Both the position numbers and the translations under genes were made by a program. A DNA stretch of 48,040 nucleotides from a virus. Shown in pieces: positions 34,308 through 42,570 of the stretch. Location of the stretch: IMG/VR virus record IMGVR_UViG_3300032285_004110, positions 1 through 48,040 of that record; one strand, written 5' to 3'. The notes under the pieces were generated by a model. It worked only from the letters and a program-made list of their open reading frames with translations, made no database searches and had not been told where the DNA came from. Within the stretch, counting starts at the first letter, position 1; each line of letters starts with the position of its first letter.

Positions 34308-34986
34308 ATTCATACACCTCCATATCTAATGAATTTATTTCTTCTATTCTATTTATTTGAGATTTGGTAAATTTAATTCCGACATCATATGATGAATTTG
34401 CTTTATCTGAATGTTTAAATGTTGAAAATTCAAATTCTTTTTTTAAACTGTTATTTAATTCTAATTTAAATAGGTCTATTTCTTCTAAAGTGTAGCATTT
34501 CATTTTATTTAGATTGTTTACTATGTCATTAAAATTTAACTTATAGTTTTCTAAATACCATTCATTATCTACTGCATGCTGAAATATAGGAACATTTTTA
34601 TTAAATTTTTCTATATTCATAGAGCCAGTTAAAAACTTTGATTGTAAATTAGATTGAATTTTTGATTGATCTCCATACAACCATCTTTCAAGCTTTTCTT
34701 CAGCTTCTATTCCAGCTCTTTTAGGCCCCGTTGTATACTTAAAATAACTAATAAATCTTTCTACTGGATTTCTTACTATTGTAAAAATTTCTGGATTATC
34801 CATATATTGCAAAGGCATTAATCCAAAATGGCCTCCAACAAACCTGCTTGATTTTATTTTTTCTATATCTATTTCTGTTCTATTTGATATAAAATGCTCT
34901 ACCCCATTTGATATCAAATGGGGTATAACATTATTTTTTATATATATACCTGAAGTTCTTGGTATATGTAGATGATATATTGACAC
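34279..34986 (-). CDS. Sulfotransferase-like protein
   Basis: A 235-residue protein with the two PAPS-binding signatures of sulfotransferases: the N-terminal 5'-phosphosulfate loop HIPRTSG (residues 7-13, directly after the first beta strand) and the 3'-phosphate motif TIVRNPVERFISYF (69-82). GGHFGLMPL (51-59) fits the carbohydrate (heparan 2-O-type) sulfotransferase subfamily. It would transfer sulfate to a sugar, lipid or tyrosine hydroxyl. The start is GTG (34986) overlapping the upstream TAG. No signal peptide. It sits between the Hint-domain protein and the hydroxylases. Confidence 0.8.
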   Translation of the reverse strand: MSIYHLHIPRTSGIYIKNNVIPHLISNGVEHFISNRTEIDIEKIKSSRFVGGHFGLMPLQYMDNPEIFTIVRNPVERFISYFKYTTGPKRAGIEAEEKLERWLYGDQSKIQSNLQSKFLTGSMNIEKFNKNVPIFQHAVDNEWYLENYKLNFNDIVNNLNKMKCYTLEEIDLFKLELNNSLKKEFEFSTFKHSDKANSSYDVGIKFTKSQINRIEEINSLDMEVYEYVQKIKKEY

Positions 34987-35483
34987 TAGAAACCTTTACG
35001 GTTGTGTAGTACTAGGTCTCCTGCAATTAGTATATCATTTGGTGCAGCATCAAATTCATAAACAGTTCTTTCTTCATCTATAACTGTTATTGACTCAACA
35101 AGAATTTCATTAAATGTATTATCTGAATTAATTACAAATATAGAATCTCCATTTTCAAGAATACCTGTTGTACTGAAGAAATATTTTCCTTGCTTCTTTG
35201 CAAGAATTGTTTGTTCTAATGAGAATCTTTTTTCTGAATCATTATTGATTATTAAGGTAGCATCTTTTATAGATGGTTTAATATTCTTTATTTTTGTTTT
35301 AACAAGTTCAACATTTTCAATAGAATCTGCTGACCATGTGTATGGGTCTACGGTAAATTCATCTGTCTGACCGTCCCATTTTACTGACCATACTTCATCA
35401 TCAAGTAAAATATCTTTTGCTTTCTTGAATTCAACTGAATCATTTGGTCCAACTACTCTTACTAGAGTGTCCTCATCAATACA
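34986..35483 (-). other. Hint (intein-like) domain, C267 to N427
   Basis: Residues 267-427 of the FFAPP-repeat protein. Conserved ends: Cys first in CIDEDTLV, His-Asn last in LVLHN. The block B TxxH is replaced by S-L-E-Q, and the residue after Asn is Arg, not Ser/Thr/Cys. The domain is too short for a homing endonuclease. Canonical splicing is therefore unlikely; cleavage at one junction is more likely. Confidence 0.78.
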
Positions 35484-36281
35484 TCCCCAGAACCCTGGTG
35501 GGGCAAAGAATGAAGGTGGGGCAAAGAACCCTGGTGGGGCAAAGAACCCTGGTGGGGCAAAGAACCCTGGTGGGGCAAAGAATGAAGGTGGGGCAAAGAA
35601 CCCTGGTGGGGCAAAGAACCCTGGTGGGGCAAAGAATGAAGGTGGGGCAAAGAACCCTGGTGGGGCGAAGAATGAAGGTGGAAAGAACGGCGCAAGTGTT
35701 GTAACCTGATTAGAACCAGCGGACTCAGCGGAAACTCCATTTGCATTTGTAGCCTTCACATAATATGTTTGCGATGTATTAGCAGTTTCAGCAACAGTAT
35801 ATGATGTTGATCCTGTTGAATATGTTGGGCCATCGCTTGATCTTAATGTGTAATCTGTTATTCCCTTTCCGCCATCTGCAGGGGCAGACCAAGAAACGTA
35901 GTCCTGATTTACCTGTGCTGTTGCAGATGGGGCGGAAGGGGTTGCTGGAACTGTAGTTGCTGTTATAGCAGTAGATGCTGAAGAATCAGGTGATGTTCCA
36001 TAATTATTTGTTGCTTTTACTGTAAATGTATAAGAAGTGGCAGAAGCCAATCCTTCTACTACTATAGGGGATGAGCTTCCTGTTGCTGTTTGACCACCAG
36101 AAGAGGTGACTGTAAATGATGTTGCTGGATAAGTTCCGTCTGGAGTAAACGATACAGTAGCTGCACCATTATTGTATGCACGATTTGTTCCTATATCTGT
36201 TGCAGATACATTTGTTGGAGCAAATGGAGCTAGGAAGTTATCCTGTCCTGATGATTTAATACCAAATTTCTTGTTAGCCAT
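34986..36281 (-). CDS. Fibronectin-III / FFAPP-repeat / Hint domain protein
   Basis: A 431-residue multi-domain protein. Two fibronectin-III domains (about 17-110, ATSYTFTVKATNNYG; about 112-195, YYVKATNANGVSA) are followed by 65 residues of hexapeptide repeat FFAPP[G/S] (199-263). Then comes a Hint (hedgehog/intein) domain: C267-IDEDTLV (block A), FSLEQTIL (block B position, with Q in place of the catalytic His), VYEFDAAPNDILIAGDLVL and H426-N427 (blocks F/G), leaving only RKGF as C-terminal flank. It is probably a virion surface protein that processes itself. GGGGA lies 7 nt before ATG. The sulfotransferase starts inside its stop codon. Confidence 0.85.
   Translation of the reverse strand: MANKKFGIKSSGQDNFLAPFAPTNVSATDIGTNRAYNNGAATVSFTPDGTYPATSFTVTSSGGQTATGSSSPIVVEGLASATSYTFTVKATNNYGTSPDSSASTAITATTVPATPSAPSATAQVNQDYVSWSAPADGGKGITDYTLRSSDGPTYSTGSTSYTVAETANTSQTYYVKATNANGVSAESAGSNQVTTLAPFFPPSFFAPPGFFAPPSFFAPPGFFAPPGFFAPPSFFAPPGFFAPPGFFAPPGFFAPPSFFAPPGFWGCIDEDTLVRVVGPNDSVEFKKAKDILLDDEVWSVKWDGQTDEFTVDPYTWSADSIENVELVKTKIKNIKPSIKDATLIINNDSEKRFSLEQTILAKKQGKYFFSTTGILENGDSIFVINSDNTFNEILVESITVIDEERTVYEFDAAPNDILIAGDLVLHNRKGF
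35493..35687 (-). repeat. 18-bp tandem repeat encoding FFAPP[G/S]
   Basis: Ten complete 18-bp units plus a shortened first unit (FFPPS). Only two main variants occur, coding for FFAPPG and FFAPPS, with one A-to-G silent change; otherwise codons are the same in all copies. That uniformity points to recent expansion by slippage or recombination and predicts copy-number variation between related phages. Confidence 0.95.
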
Positions 36282-36307
36282 TTTTTTCCCCTATTTCTTT
36301 TATTTTA

Positions 36308-39300
36308 TTAAGCTGTTAGGTCTCCAAGAAGTACCCATGTATTTGCTGCTCTTTTTACAAGAGTTGCAGATGACCATTGTGCACGAAGCTTGTTTCCTGG
36401 TGTGTAATTTAATGTTACTCCAGCTGCAGGTGAAACAGTTACTGCTCCAGCTCCTACTCTTAGAATATCCAAAGATGTTCCGACTGGGTAATTTGTTGAT
36501 GAATCTGCTGGAACTGTTAATGTTGTAGATCCTGATGCATTTATTTCAATTAATGAATCACGTTCTGAAAGATTTGAAAGTGTGTAATCTGCTGTTTTTG
36601 AAATAATTGTTGTAAGTGATGGAACACCTTGCTTTGTTTGAGATCCATCTGTAAATATTATTCCTGAAGCATCTACTGTAACTCCACCAGTAAACGATGG
36701 TGTTGCAAGATTTGCTTTTAATCCAAGACTTGTTGAAAGTCCTGAGATCTTTGACTGTGCAATTGCTGCAGAAGCATTTATATCTGCATCAACAATTGTT
36801 CCGTCAAGTATCATATCTGATGTAATTGCACCTGTTGCAATAGATAATGTTCCGCCAGTCTTTGTTAAACCTGAACCAGCAAGTATTGCCTGTGCTGCGT
36901 TAAATTGTACATAGTTAATGTTATCTGTACCAATTGTAAGTGTTCCAGATCCTGAAAGGATATATCCTGTATTTGCAGAAAGTGTTCCTGCTGTTACGAA
37001 ACAGAAATCTCCTCCTGACATTTCACCATTTGGATTATTATCATCGTCAGTTGCACGAGTCATTACCCACTTAGAAGATGCTCCTCCAAGAGAAGTTACT
37101 ACATAAATACCATTTTGCTTTGCATCTGTTTGTGATTTAACAAGAACTCTATCACCAACAGACATTGTCTGTCCATCAACAGTACCCATTGCTCCGTTTG
37201 CATCTGCTGTAAGAGTTGCTCCGTATCCATTGGTTCCATTAGCATAAGTTGTTGAAATATTTGTACTTGTTGCTGCCTTTACTGGTGCATGGAAATTAAT
37301 TCCAGAAGCAAAACCGTCGACATAAAGTTTGGTTGCTGCATGAAGATCTGATGTTGGTGCACCTGAAAGTGTAAGTGCTCCTGTCATTGTTCCACCAGCA
37401 AGTGCTAATTTTGCATCAAGTGCTGTTTGGGTTGCTGTTGAAACTGGTTTATTTGCATCTGATGTATTATCTACATTTGCAAGTCCAACCATTGACTTTG
37501 TAATACCAGAAACAGTTCCAGTAAATGTTGGTGAAGAAAGCGAAGCTTTAAGATTTAAAGCTGTTTGTGTTGCTGAAGATATTGGCTTATTAGCATCAGA
37601 TGTATTATCAACATTTGCAAGACCAACTGATGATTTTGTTAATCCAGCTACCGCAGTTGAAACTGCTGAATCAGCATAAGTTTTTGTAGCAAGTGCAGTT
37701 GTATCTGCAATGCCATGAATATTTGTTGTATCTGCTTCATGTGCTGCAAGTGATGCAGTAGACGCTTTTGTATTAATTTGTGTTTGAAGACTACTTGTTG
37801 TTGTATTGATTGATGTAACAGATGATTCAAGTGAAGATATTGTATTTTCAGCTGAATTTAGGTCAGATTGAAGTGTATATACTGAATTTTCTATTGTACC
37901 TATGGTTGCATCATAACTTGTTTTTGCTGCCGCAAGACCATTTGAAACTGTATTAATTTGAGTTTGAATAGATGAGGTTACTCCTGATAATCTACCTATT
38001 TCATCTTTTGTAACAGAGCCAATTGCTGTAGTTTCTGGTAAAACTACTGAGCCTGTAAATGTTGGTGCTGCTGATGGTGCTTTTGAAGCCAATGTCGATG
38101 TTAGGTTTGCAATTTTAGATATTGATATATCTGCACTATTGCTAATATCTGCATTAACAATTGTTCCATTTGCAATCATTCCTGAAGTAACTGTACCTTC
38201 TGGAAGAGTAACTGTTCCATTAAATGTTGGAGAAAGTATTGGAGCATATGTTGAATTAGCATATGCTGTATTTACTTTTGCATCAAGCTGATCTTGTACT
38301 GATGAAGTTACGCCATGCAAACGTTGAATTTCAGCATTTGTTGTATCTCCAATTCTTGCTGCATCTGCAAATAAGCCACCTACTTCAAGAGCATCTTTAG
38401 ATGCACCTGTAAAGTTTATTGTTGTTGTTGGTTCATCAACAACGCCTGAGAATAATCTCCATTTACCTTCTGAAGCATCACGAACAAGTCCTGAATGCTG
38501 ATATGTTCCATTGTTAAATGATGTAACAAATCCCAAGTCTAAAGAATTTGATTGATTATTTTCACCAAAATAAACTAGCGGATCTGATACAGAAAAACTT
38601 TCTGTATTTACAGTTGTTGTTGTACCATTTACTGATAAATTACCTGAAATTGTGATGTTGCCAGTTGTTATTTCTTCGGCTTCTACTGTACCAACCTGAA
38701 TAAGAGGTCCGCTAAATTTTGTTTGAGCCTGTATAGTGTTTGGAAGAGAAATAGTAATTCCATTATTGCTTGATGAATCTGTTTTAACAAGTCCATTATC
38801 AACATCTATAGATGCGTATAAAGTTTTTGTTGATGTTGCGTTATCCCATGTAGATCTTATGCCTCTACCAGGAACAAGTTTTGAATCTATTAAAGATATA
38901 ACTGTATTATCTATATTTAATTGGCCAGATGGAACTTTGCCAGAGTTATCTAATGAAGCAACTCCTCCAGCAATTCCTCTATCTGACATTGGAATATAAT
39001 CTGAGTCTACTGTGTTTGCAAGACCTGAGACTGCTGAATCTACATATGATTTAAGTGCTACTACGTTTGAATCAACGTTAATTGTTATTGTGTTAGCACC
39101 ATCATTGTAAGTTTTTGAAAGTCCTGCACCCATTGTAAGGGCTGTGTTAATAGCATCTTGGGAAATTTCACCAATTGCTACATCTGAATTATTTGCATAC
39201 GCAAGGGCGGTCCAGGTAGATGATCCGTTACCGAATTTAAATAGGTTTGTGTCTGACTCGACACCCATTTCTCCTGCTGCCAAAATTGGATTTACTGAGG

Positions 39301-39349
39301 TCCACTGTGAAGCTGTTCCTCTTCTTACTTGGATTCTTACTGTTGACAT
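36308..39349 (-). CDS. Tail fibre with Mtd-like N-terminal domain
   Basis: From ATG 39349 (AGGGGTGG 7 nt upstream; a GTG three codons earlier is less likely) the fibre has 1,013 residues. The N-terminus (MSTVRIQVRRGTASQWTS, then NPILAAGEMGVESDT, FKFGNGSSTWTALAY) is the Mtd-type adaptor domain that attaches fibres. It continues with repeats such as VGLANVDNTSDANKP, paired with SPTFTGTV units, typical of phage long fibres, and has a region TTTVNTESFSVSDPLVYF that is paralogous to the 45658-47655 fibre. The end (YVQFNAAQAILAGSGLTKTG, then SSTNYPVGTSLDILRVGAG) is a beta-rich tip. No S74 or collagen part is present. Confidence 0.85.
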   Translation of the reverse strand: MSTVRIQVRRGTASQWTSVNPILAAGEMGVESDTNLFKFGNGSSTWTALAYANNSDVAIGEISQDAINTALTMGAGLSKTYNDGANTITINVDSNVVALKSYVDSAVSGLANTVDSDYIPMSDRGIAGGVASLDNSGKVPSGQLNIDNTVISLIDSKLVPGRGIRSTWDNATSTKTLYASIDVDNGLVKTDSSSNNGITISLPNTIQAQTKFSGPLIQVGTVEAEEITTGNITISGNLSVNGTTTTVNTESFSVSDPLVYFGENNQSNSLDLGFVTSFNNGTYQHSGLVRDASEGKWRLFSGVVDEPTTTINFTGASKDALEVGGLFADAARIGDTTNAEIQRLHGVTSSVQDQLDAKVNTAYANSTYAPILSPTFNGTVTLPEGTVTSGMIANGTIVNADISNSADISISKIANLTSTLASKAPSAAPTFTGSVVLPETTAIGSVTKDEIGRLSGVTSSIQTQINTVSNGLAAAKTSYDATIGTIENSVYTLQSDLNSAENTISSLESSVTSINTTTSSLQTQINTKASTASLAAHEADTTNIHGIADTTALATKTYADSAVSTAVAGLTKSSVGLANVDNTSDANKPISSATQTALNLKASLSSPTFTGTVSGITKSMVGLANVDNTSDANKPVSTATQTALDAKLALAGGTMTGALTLSGAPTSDLHAATKLYVDGFASGINFHAPVKAATSTNISTTYANGTNGYGATLTADANGAMGTVDGQTMSVGDRVLVKSQTDAKQNGIYVVTSLGGASSKWVMTRATDDDNNPNGEMSGGDFCFVTAGTLSANTGYILSGSGTLTIGTDNINYVQFNAAQAILAGSGLTKTGGTLSIATGAITSDMILDGTIVDADINASAAIAQSKISGLSTSLGLKANLATPSFTGGVTVDASGIIFTDGSQTKQGVPSLTTIISKTADYTLSNLSERDSLIEINASGSTTLTVPADSSTNYPVGTSLDILRVGAGAVTVSPAAGVTLNYTPGNKLRAQWSSATLVKRAANTWVLLGDLTA

Positions 39350-39381
39350 ATTTGCCACCCCTAATTTAGACTTATTTGGTA

Positions 39382-39410
39382 ATTATAGCATCACAATAAT
39401 TCAAAAACAA
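39382..39410 (-). promoter_or_regulatory. Promoter for the large Mtd-type fibre
   Basis: Minus strand -35 TTGTTT (39410-39405), 17-nt spacer ending TGC, -10 TATAAT (39387-39382). The -35 starts next to the stop codon of the preceding gene. It leaves a leader of about 25 nt with AGGGGTGG. Confidence 0.65.
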
Positions 39411-39782
39411 TTATCCAATTGTTCCTGAATCAAATGTTATAGTATAAACCTCTGTTGAAAAATTTCCGCCATCGGCGAATTTTGTTGCTGTTGTATTTAC
39501 TCCATTTGCATAAACTGTATATATTGGCTGGCCATCATAATCGATAGCAAGTCCAATATCCATAAATGTTAATGCACCTGTGTCTTCTGCTGCGTCTGAT
39601 AAGAAAGCAATATCTTTCCAGACCCCATCAATCTGGATCTGCAATCTCCCAGTTGAGGAATTATAAGCTATAGGGGTTGAATTTAATACAAGGTTGTCTA
39701 CATTTACAGCTGCATTAAAAGTTGCAGCTCCTGCTACATTAAGACCATTCTTAACCTTAAAATTTTTATCTACTGTTGCCAT
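39411..39782 (-). CDS. Short fibre-like virion protein
   Basis: A 123-residue protein. The first 20 residues (MATVDKNFKVKNGLNVAGAA) are nearly the same as the start of the 513-residue protein just upstream (MAIVNKNFRVKNGLIVDGS), so the two share a virion-attachment or trimerisation tag. The rest (TGRLQIQIDGVWKDIAFL, then PIYTVYANG) is a beta domain. It may be a short fibre or a shortened duplicate of its neighbour. A GGGG lies rather far (about 15 nt) upstream of ATG. Confidence 0.6.
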   Translation of the reverse strand: MATVDKNFKVKNGLNVAGAATFNAAVNVDNLVLNSTPIAYNSSTGRLQIQIDGVWKDIAFLSDAAEDTGALTFMDIGLAIDYDGQPIYTVYANGVNTTATKFADGGNFSTEVYTITFDSGTIG

Positions 39783-39846
39783 TTAAGTTCACTATCCCCT
39801 AATTGTTTTGGTGGGGTTTTGATGGGACCCCATACCCTTTATTTAA

Positions 39847-41388
39847 TTATTTAATTAATGTTGCATATACCATAACATCTGTTGATGCATATGTTGTGGT
39901 TACCGCTATAGAAACATTACCTGATGCATAGGCAGCTGTTACTGTTCCAAGCTCTGCATCTGTTAAAATTGTTGCAAACTCTGTTATTGCTACGTTATTA
40001 CTTGTATCAAGTGTTAATAGAACTTCAGAAACTTGAGTATTAACTCCATTTTTTAATTTAACAAGTGCTTTTGCTGTACGGTAATCAGAACCTGACCATG
40101 TCAAAGCATTTACAGTTCCAGCTGAGGAAACTGATGTGGTTGCTGCACGTACTGCTGCTACATCATTTACATTAACTACTGTAAATGGTGTTGTTCCATT
40201 TAATTGAGCAGTATTTGCTGCTGCCTGTGTAGAATTTGCTGAAGCAATAGCTTCTGATTTAGCTGTAGCAATTGCTGAGTTGCGGTCTGAAACCTCTCCT
40301 GATATTGCTGTTGAAATTGCTGAGTTGCGAGCAGTAGCTTCTGCTGCTACCTTAGTAGTTGCATCTGTAGCTGCTGCAGAAATTGCTGCTGCTTGAGCTG
40401 CATTAGCCTTAGATGTGGCATCTGTTGCTGCTGCAGACTGTGCTGCGTTAGCCTTGGATGTAGCATCTGCTGCTGCTGTAGAAACTGCTGCTGCAATATC
40501 TGTTGCAACTTGTGTTGAATTAGCTTTTGTTCCTAAAGCTGTTGTAATAGTTGTTGTGTAATTAGCATCATCATTAATTGCTGCTGCTAATTCATTTAAT
40601 GTATTAAGAAGTGCTGGTGCGCCATCTACAACTGAATCAATTGCTGTTGCAATTGCTGAGTTACGGTTTGTAACTTCTGTTGCAATTGCAGTAGAAAGAG
40701 CTGATGCTGCTGTTGCTTCTGCTGCTGCTTGAGCTGCATTAGCCTTAGTAGTTGCATCTGTAGCTGCTGCAGAAATTGCTGCAGACTGTGCAGCATTAGC
40801 CTTTGATGTAGCATCTGCTGCTGCTGCAGACTGTGCTGCGTTAGCCTTGGATGTAGCATCTGCTGCTGCATCTGAAATTGCTTCTGATTTAGCAGTTGCA
40901 ATTGCTGAATTTCTATTTGTAACTTCTGTAGCAATTGCTGCAGATATTGCTGAATTACGTGCTGTTGCTTCTGCTGCTACCTTAGTAGTTGCATCTGTGG
41001 CTGCATTTGCTTGTGCAGTTGATGCTGCTCCTGCTGCATCATATGCGGCTGCTGTTGCAGCTAATGCACGAGCATTTGTAAAATAAAGATTTGATCCTTC
41101 TGCAAGATCTCCTGTATTGTGATTTGAAAGACTTGATACTGTACCTGTTACATTACCTGTTAAATTACCAGAAAATGTAGCTGATATCGTTCCAGCTGCA
41201 AAATTACCTGAACCGTCACGTTTTACAACAGTATTAGGGGTATTTGCGCTATCAGCTGATCCGCCAACTGTATTGATGATAAAAGCTGTTGAAGCTTCTG
41301 TTAATACATTATAGCCATTTACCGTTGCGACGGAACCGTCTACGATAAGGCCATTTTTTACTCTAAAGTTTTTATTTACTATTGCCAT
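39847..41388 (-). CDS. Ala-rich coiled-coil fibre protein
   Basis: A 513-residue protein. It has the shared KNFRVKNGLIVDG tag at the N-terminus, a beta region with NLTGNVTGTVS and LAEGSNLYFTNARA (a fibre module also in 45658-47655), then about 250 residues of Ala-rich helix with repeats such as ATDATTKANAAQ and EVTNRNSAIATA. The C-terminal 80 residues (TAKALVKLKNGVNTQVSEV, TTYASTDVMVYATLIK) form a beta head. It is probably a trimeric fibre with a long coiled-coil shaft. AAGGGAG precedes ATG. Confidence 0.75.
   Translation of the reverse strand: MAIVNKNFRVKNGLIVDGSVATVNGYNVLTEASTAFIINTVGGSADSANTPNTVVKRDGSGNFAAGTISATFSGNLTGNVTGTVSSLSNHNTGDLAEGSNLYFTNARALAATAAAYDAAGAASTAQANAATDATTKVAAEATARNSAISAAIATEVTNRNSAIATAKSEAISDAAADATSKANAAQSAAAADATSKANAAQSAAISAAATDATTKANAAQAAAEATAASALSTAIATEVTNRNSAIATAIDSVVDGAPALLNTLNELAAAINDDANYTTTITTALGTKANSTQVATDIAAAVSTAAADATSKANAAQSAAATDATSKANAAQAAAISAAATDATTKVAAEATARNSAISTAISGEVSDRNSAIATAKSEAIASANSTQAAANTAQLNGTTPFTVVNVNDVAAVRAATTSVSSAGTVNALTWSGSDYRTAKALVKLKNGVNTQVSEVLLTLDTSNNVAITEFATILTDAELGTVTAAYASGNVSIAVTTTYASTDVMVYATLIK
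40427..40476 (-). repeat. 50-bp direct repeat, copy 1
   Basis: Identical over 50 bp to 40820-40869; both code for the Ala-rich shaft of the fibre. The start-to-start distance is 393 bp, which is in frame. Several shorter imperfect copies lie between. Confidence 0.85.
40820..40869 (-). repeat. 50-bp direct repeat, copy 2
   Basis: Second copy of the repeat at 40427-40476, in the same reading frame. Recombination between the two would shorten the shaft by 131 residues without a frameshift. Confidence 0.85.
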
Positions 41389-41417
41389 AATTTATGACTC
41401 CCTTGTACTGCTTTTTT

Positions 41418-41978
41418 TTACTTTAATGCGGTTCTAAAATATCTAACTTTTACTTCGCCCGATATTGGAGTAACTGTTAGATTAATTATACCAGCAGAAG
41501 ATTCAAATGCAGTTACTGCAATTGGAGAATCTGCGTTTGTTACTATGTTTGATTCAGAAACATACATGTCTGATGAACCTTGCATAACTGTAATGTTTGA
41601 AAAATAATGCTCTCCTGTTGAAGGCTTGCTTATTTGCACAGCATAACTTGCTGTTCTATACTCTGAAGCAGAGTATGAATCAATAGTTGTTTTATTCTGT
41701 ATACCATTAATTGTTATGTCGTTGTTTCCGTCAATACCAAGAAGTGTCTCAATTCCAGTCGATTGATTTGAAAGTGATTGAACTGTTGTTGATAGTGTAT
41801 TTACTTTGTATGTCAGAGAATCTGAGTCTAATGAATTTGTTACACCAATCACATTTTGTATTGCTTCTATAGCGTCATTAGTATTTGCATGCTGCTCTGA
41901 ATGTGAAGGAGCAGATAAAGCATCTGTTGAATTGGGGTTAACTAAAACATCTTTTTCGTCTGGAAAATTTGTAGCCAT
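41418..41978 (-). CDS. Fibre-associated adhesin-like protein
   Basis: A 186-residue protein. The start (MATNFPDEKDVLVNPNSTD, then HSEQHANTNDAIEAIQNVIG) is a motif that I know from the N-terminus of several phage virion/fibre proteins. A coiled-coil stretch (TLSTTVQSLSNQSTGIETLL) and a C-terminal beta domain (RTASYAVQISKPSTGEH, IINLTVTPISGEVKVRYF) follow; the latter resembles the C-terminal head of the downstream fibre. AGGAGG lies 6 nt before ATG, and a TATAAT box lies 40 nt upstream. Confidence 0.68.
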   Translation of the reverse strand: MATNFPDEKDVLVNPNSTDALSAPSHSEQHANTNDAIEAIQNVIGVTNSLDSDSLTYKVNTLSTTVQSLSNQSTGIETLLGIDGNNDITINGIQNKTTIDSYSASEYRTASYAVQISKPSTGEHYFSNITVMQGSSDMYVSESNIVTNADSPIAVTAFESSAGIINLTVTPISGEVKVRYFRTALK

Positions 41979-42007
41979 TATTCCTCCTGGCGGTACTGCA
42001 TAAATTA

Positions 42008-42037
42008 ATTATACATTACTATTTTTTATAATCTAAA
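42008..42037 (-). promoter_or_regulatory. Candidate promoter for the adhesin-like gene
   Basis: Minus strand TATAAT (42013-42008) with TTTAGA (42037-42032) 18 nt upstream. The -35 region lies in the end of the oxygenase-like gene. A leader with AGGAGG follows. Confidence 0.45.
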
Positions 42038-42570
42038 CTATTTCTTATGTGTGTATATAAATATTCTGGGCCTTCTGTAAAATACCAATGTTCTGGCTCA
42101 CAATAAAAAAAGAAAGCATTGCAAACAAGGTTGTTTTCTGGATCTGGAAATTCTTCTCTCCAATGCTCTAAATCATTTCCGTATGTCATTAATGCATCAT
42201 TTTCTTCTAATAGATATGGCTTTCCTTCTACCCAAATTTTCCAAGGAGTTTTTTGAAATACACAAAAATTTATATGATAAGTACAAGCATTGTCATCTTT
42301 ATGTTTCCACAGTTTTGCTTCTTTTCCTTCATAAATCGACATAAGGCACCAAGTAGGCTTTATGCTTTCTAATTCAAAATGGTCTCTTGCAAATTCTGTA
42401 AGCATTTCATGAAATTCTTTTAATTCTGGTGTGTTTGCCCATTGATGCCTTCCAAATGATTCATCATAATTTGGTTGTGTTGACCACATTTTCATAGCAT
42501 ATTGCTGTAATCTTTTTAAATCATTTGGTGGCAATATTGTTTTGATTATTTCCGATTCTTTTATACTCAT
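42019..42570 (-). CDS. 2OG-Fe(II) oxygenase-like protein (separate family)
   Basis: A 183-residue protein from ATG 42570, which shares a base with the upstream stop (TAATG). H90-K-D92 (LWKHKDDNACTYHIN) and H136 (DLEHWREEF) give the H-x-D...H iron triad of a double-stranded beta-helix, with PWKIWVEGKPYLLEENDALM between. It lacks the NDDYEGG segment of the other oxygenases, so it belongs to a different subfamily. No clear arginine for 2-oxoglutarate can be named. It lies in a small island of three non-fibre genes inside the fibre module. Confidence 0.65.
   Translation of the reverse strand: MSIKESEIIKTILPPNDLKRLQQYAMKMWSTQPNYDESFGRHQWANTPELKEFHEMLTEFARDHFELESIKPTWCLMSIYEGKEAKLWKHKDDNACTYHINFCVFQKTPWKIWVEGKPYLLEENDALMTYGNDLEHWREEFPDPENNLVCNAFFFYCEPEHWYFTEGPEYLYTHIRNSLDYKK

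Noticed and set aside
35493-35687. CRISPR array
   Set aside because: The 18-bp repeats are directly adjacent without unique spacers and are in frame in a coding region.
35425-35709. Plus-strand open frames with GGAKNPGGAKNE-type repeats
   Set aside because: They are the reverse complement of the FFAPP array. An 18-bp unit without stops is open in several frames; there is no start signal and no other plus-strand gene in the window.
39812-39832. Rho-independent terminator between the coiled-coil fibre and the short fibre gene
   Set aside because: A 6-bp stem (TGGGGT/ACCCCA, 9-nt loop) exists but no T-tract follows on the minus strand.
40626-40934. Gln/Leu-rich minus-strand open frame inside the coiled-coil fibre gene
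   Set aside because: It is an alternative frame of GCA/GCT-rich repeats (CAG codons), with no start signal.
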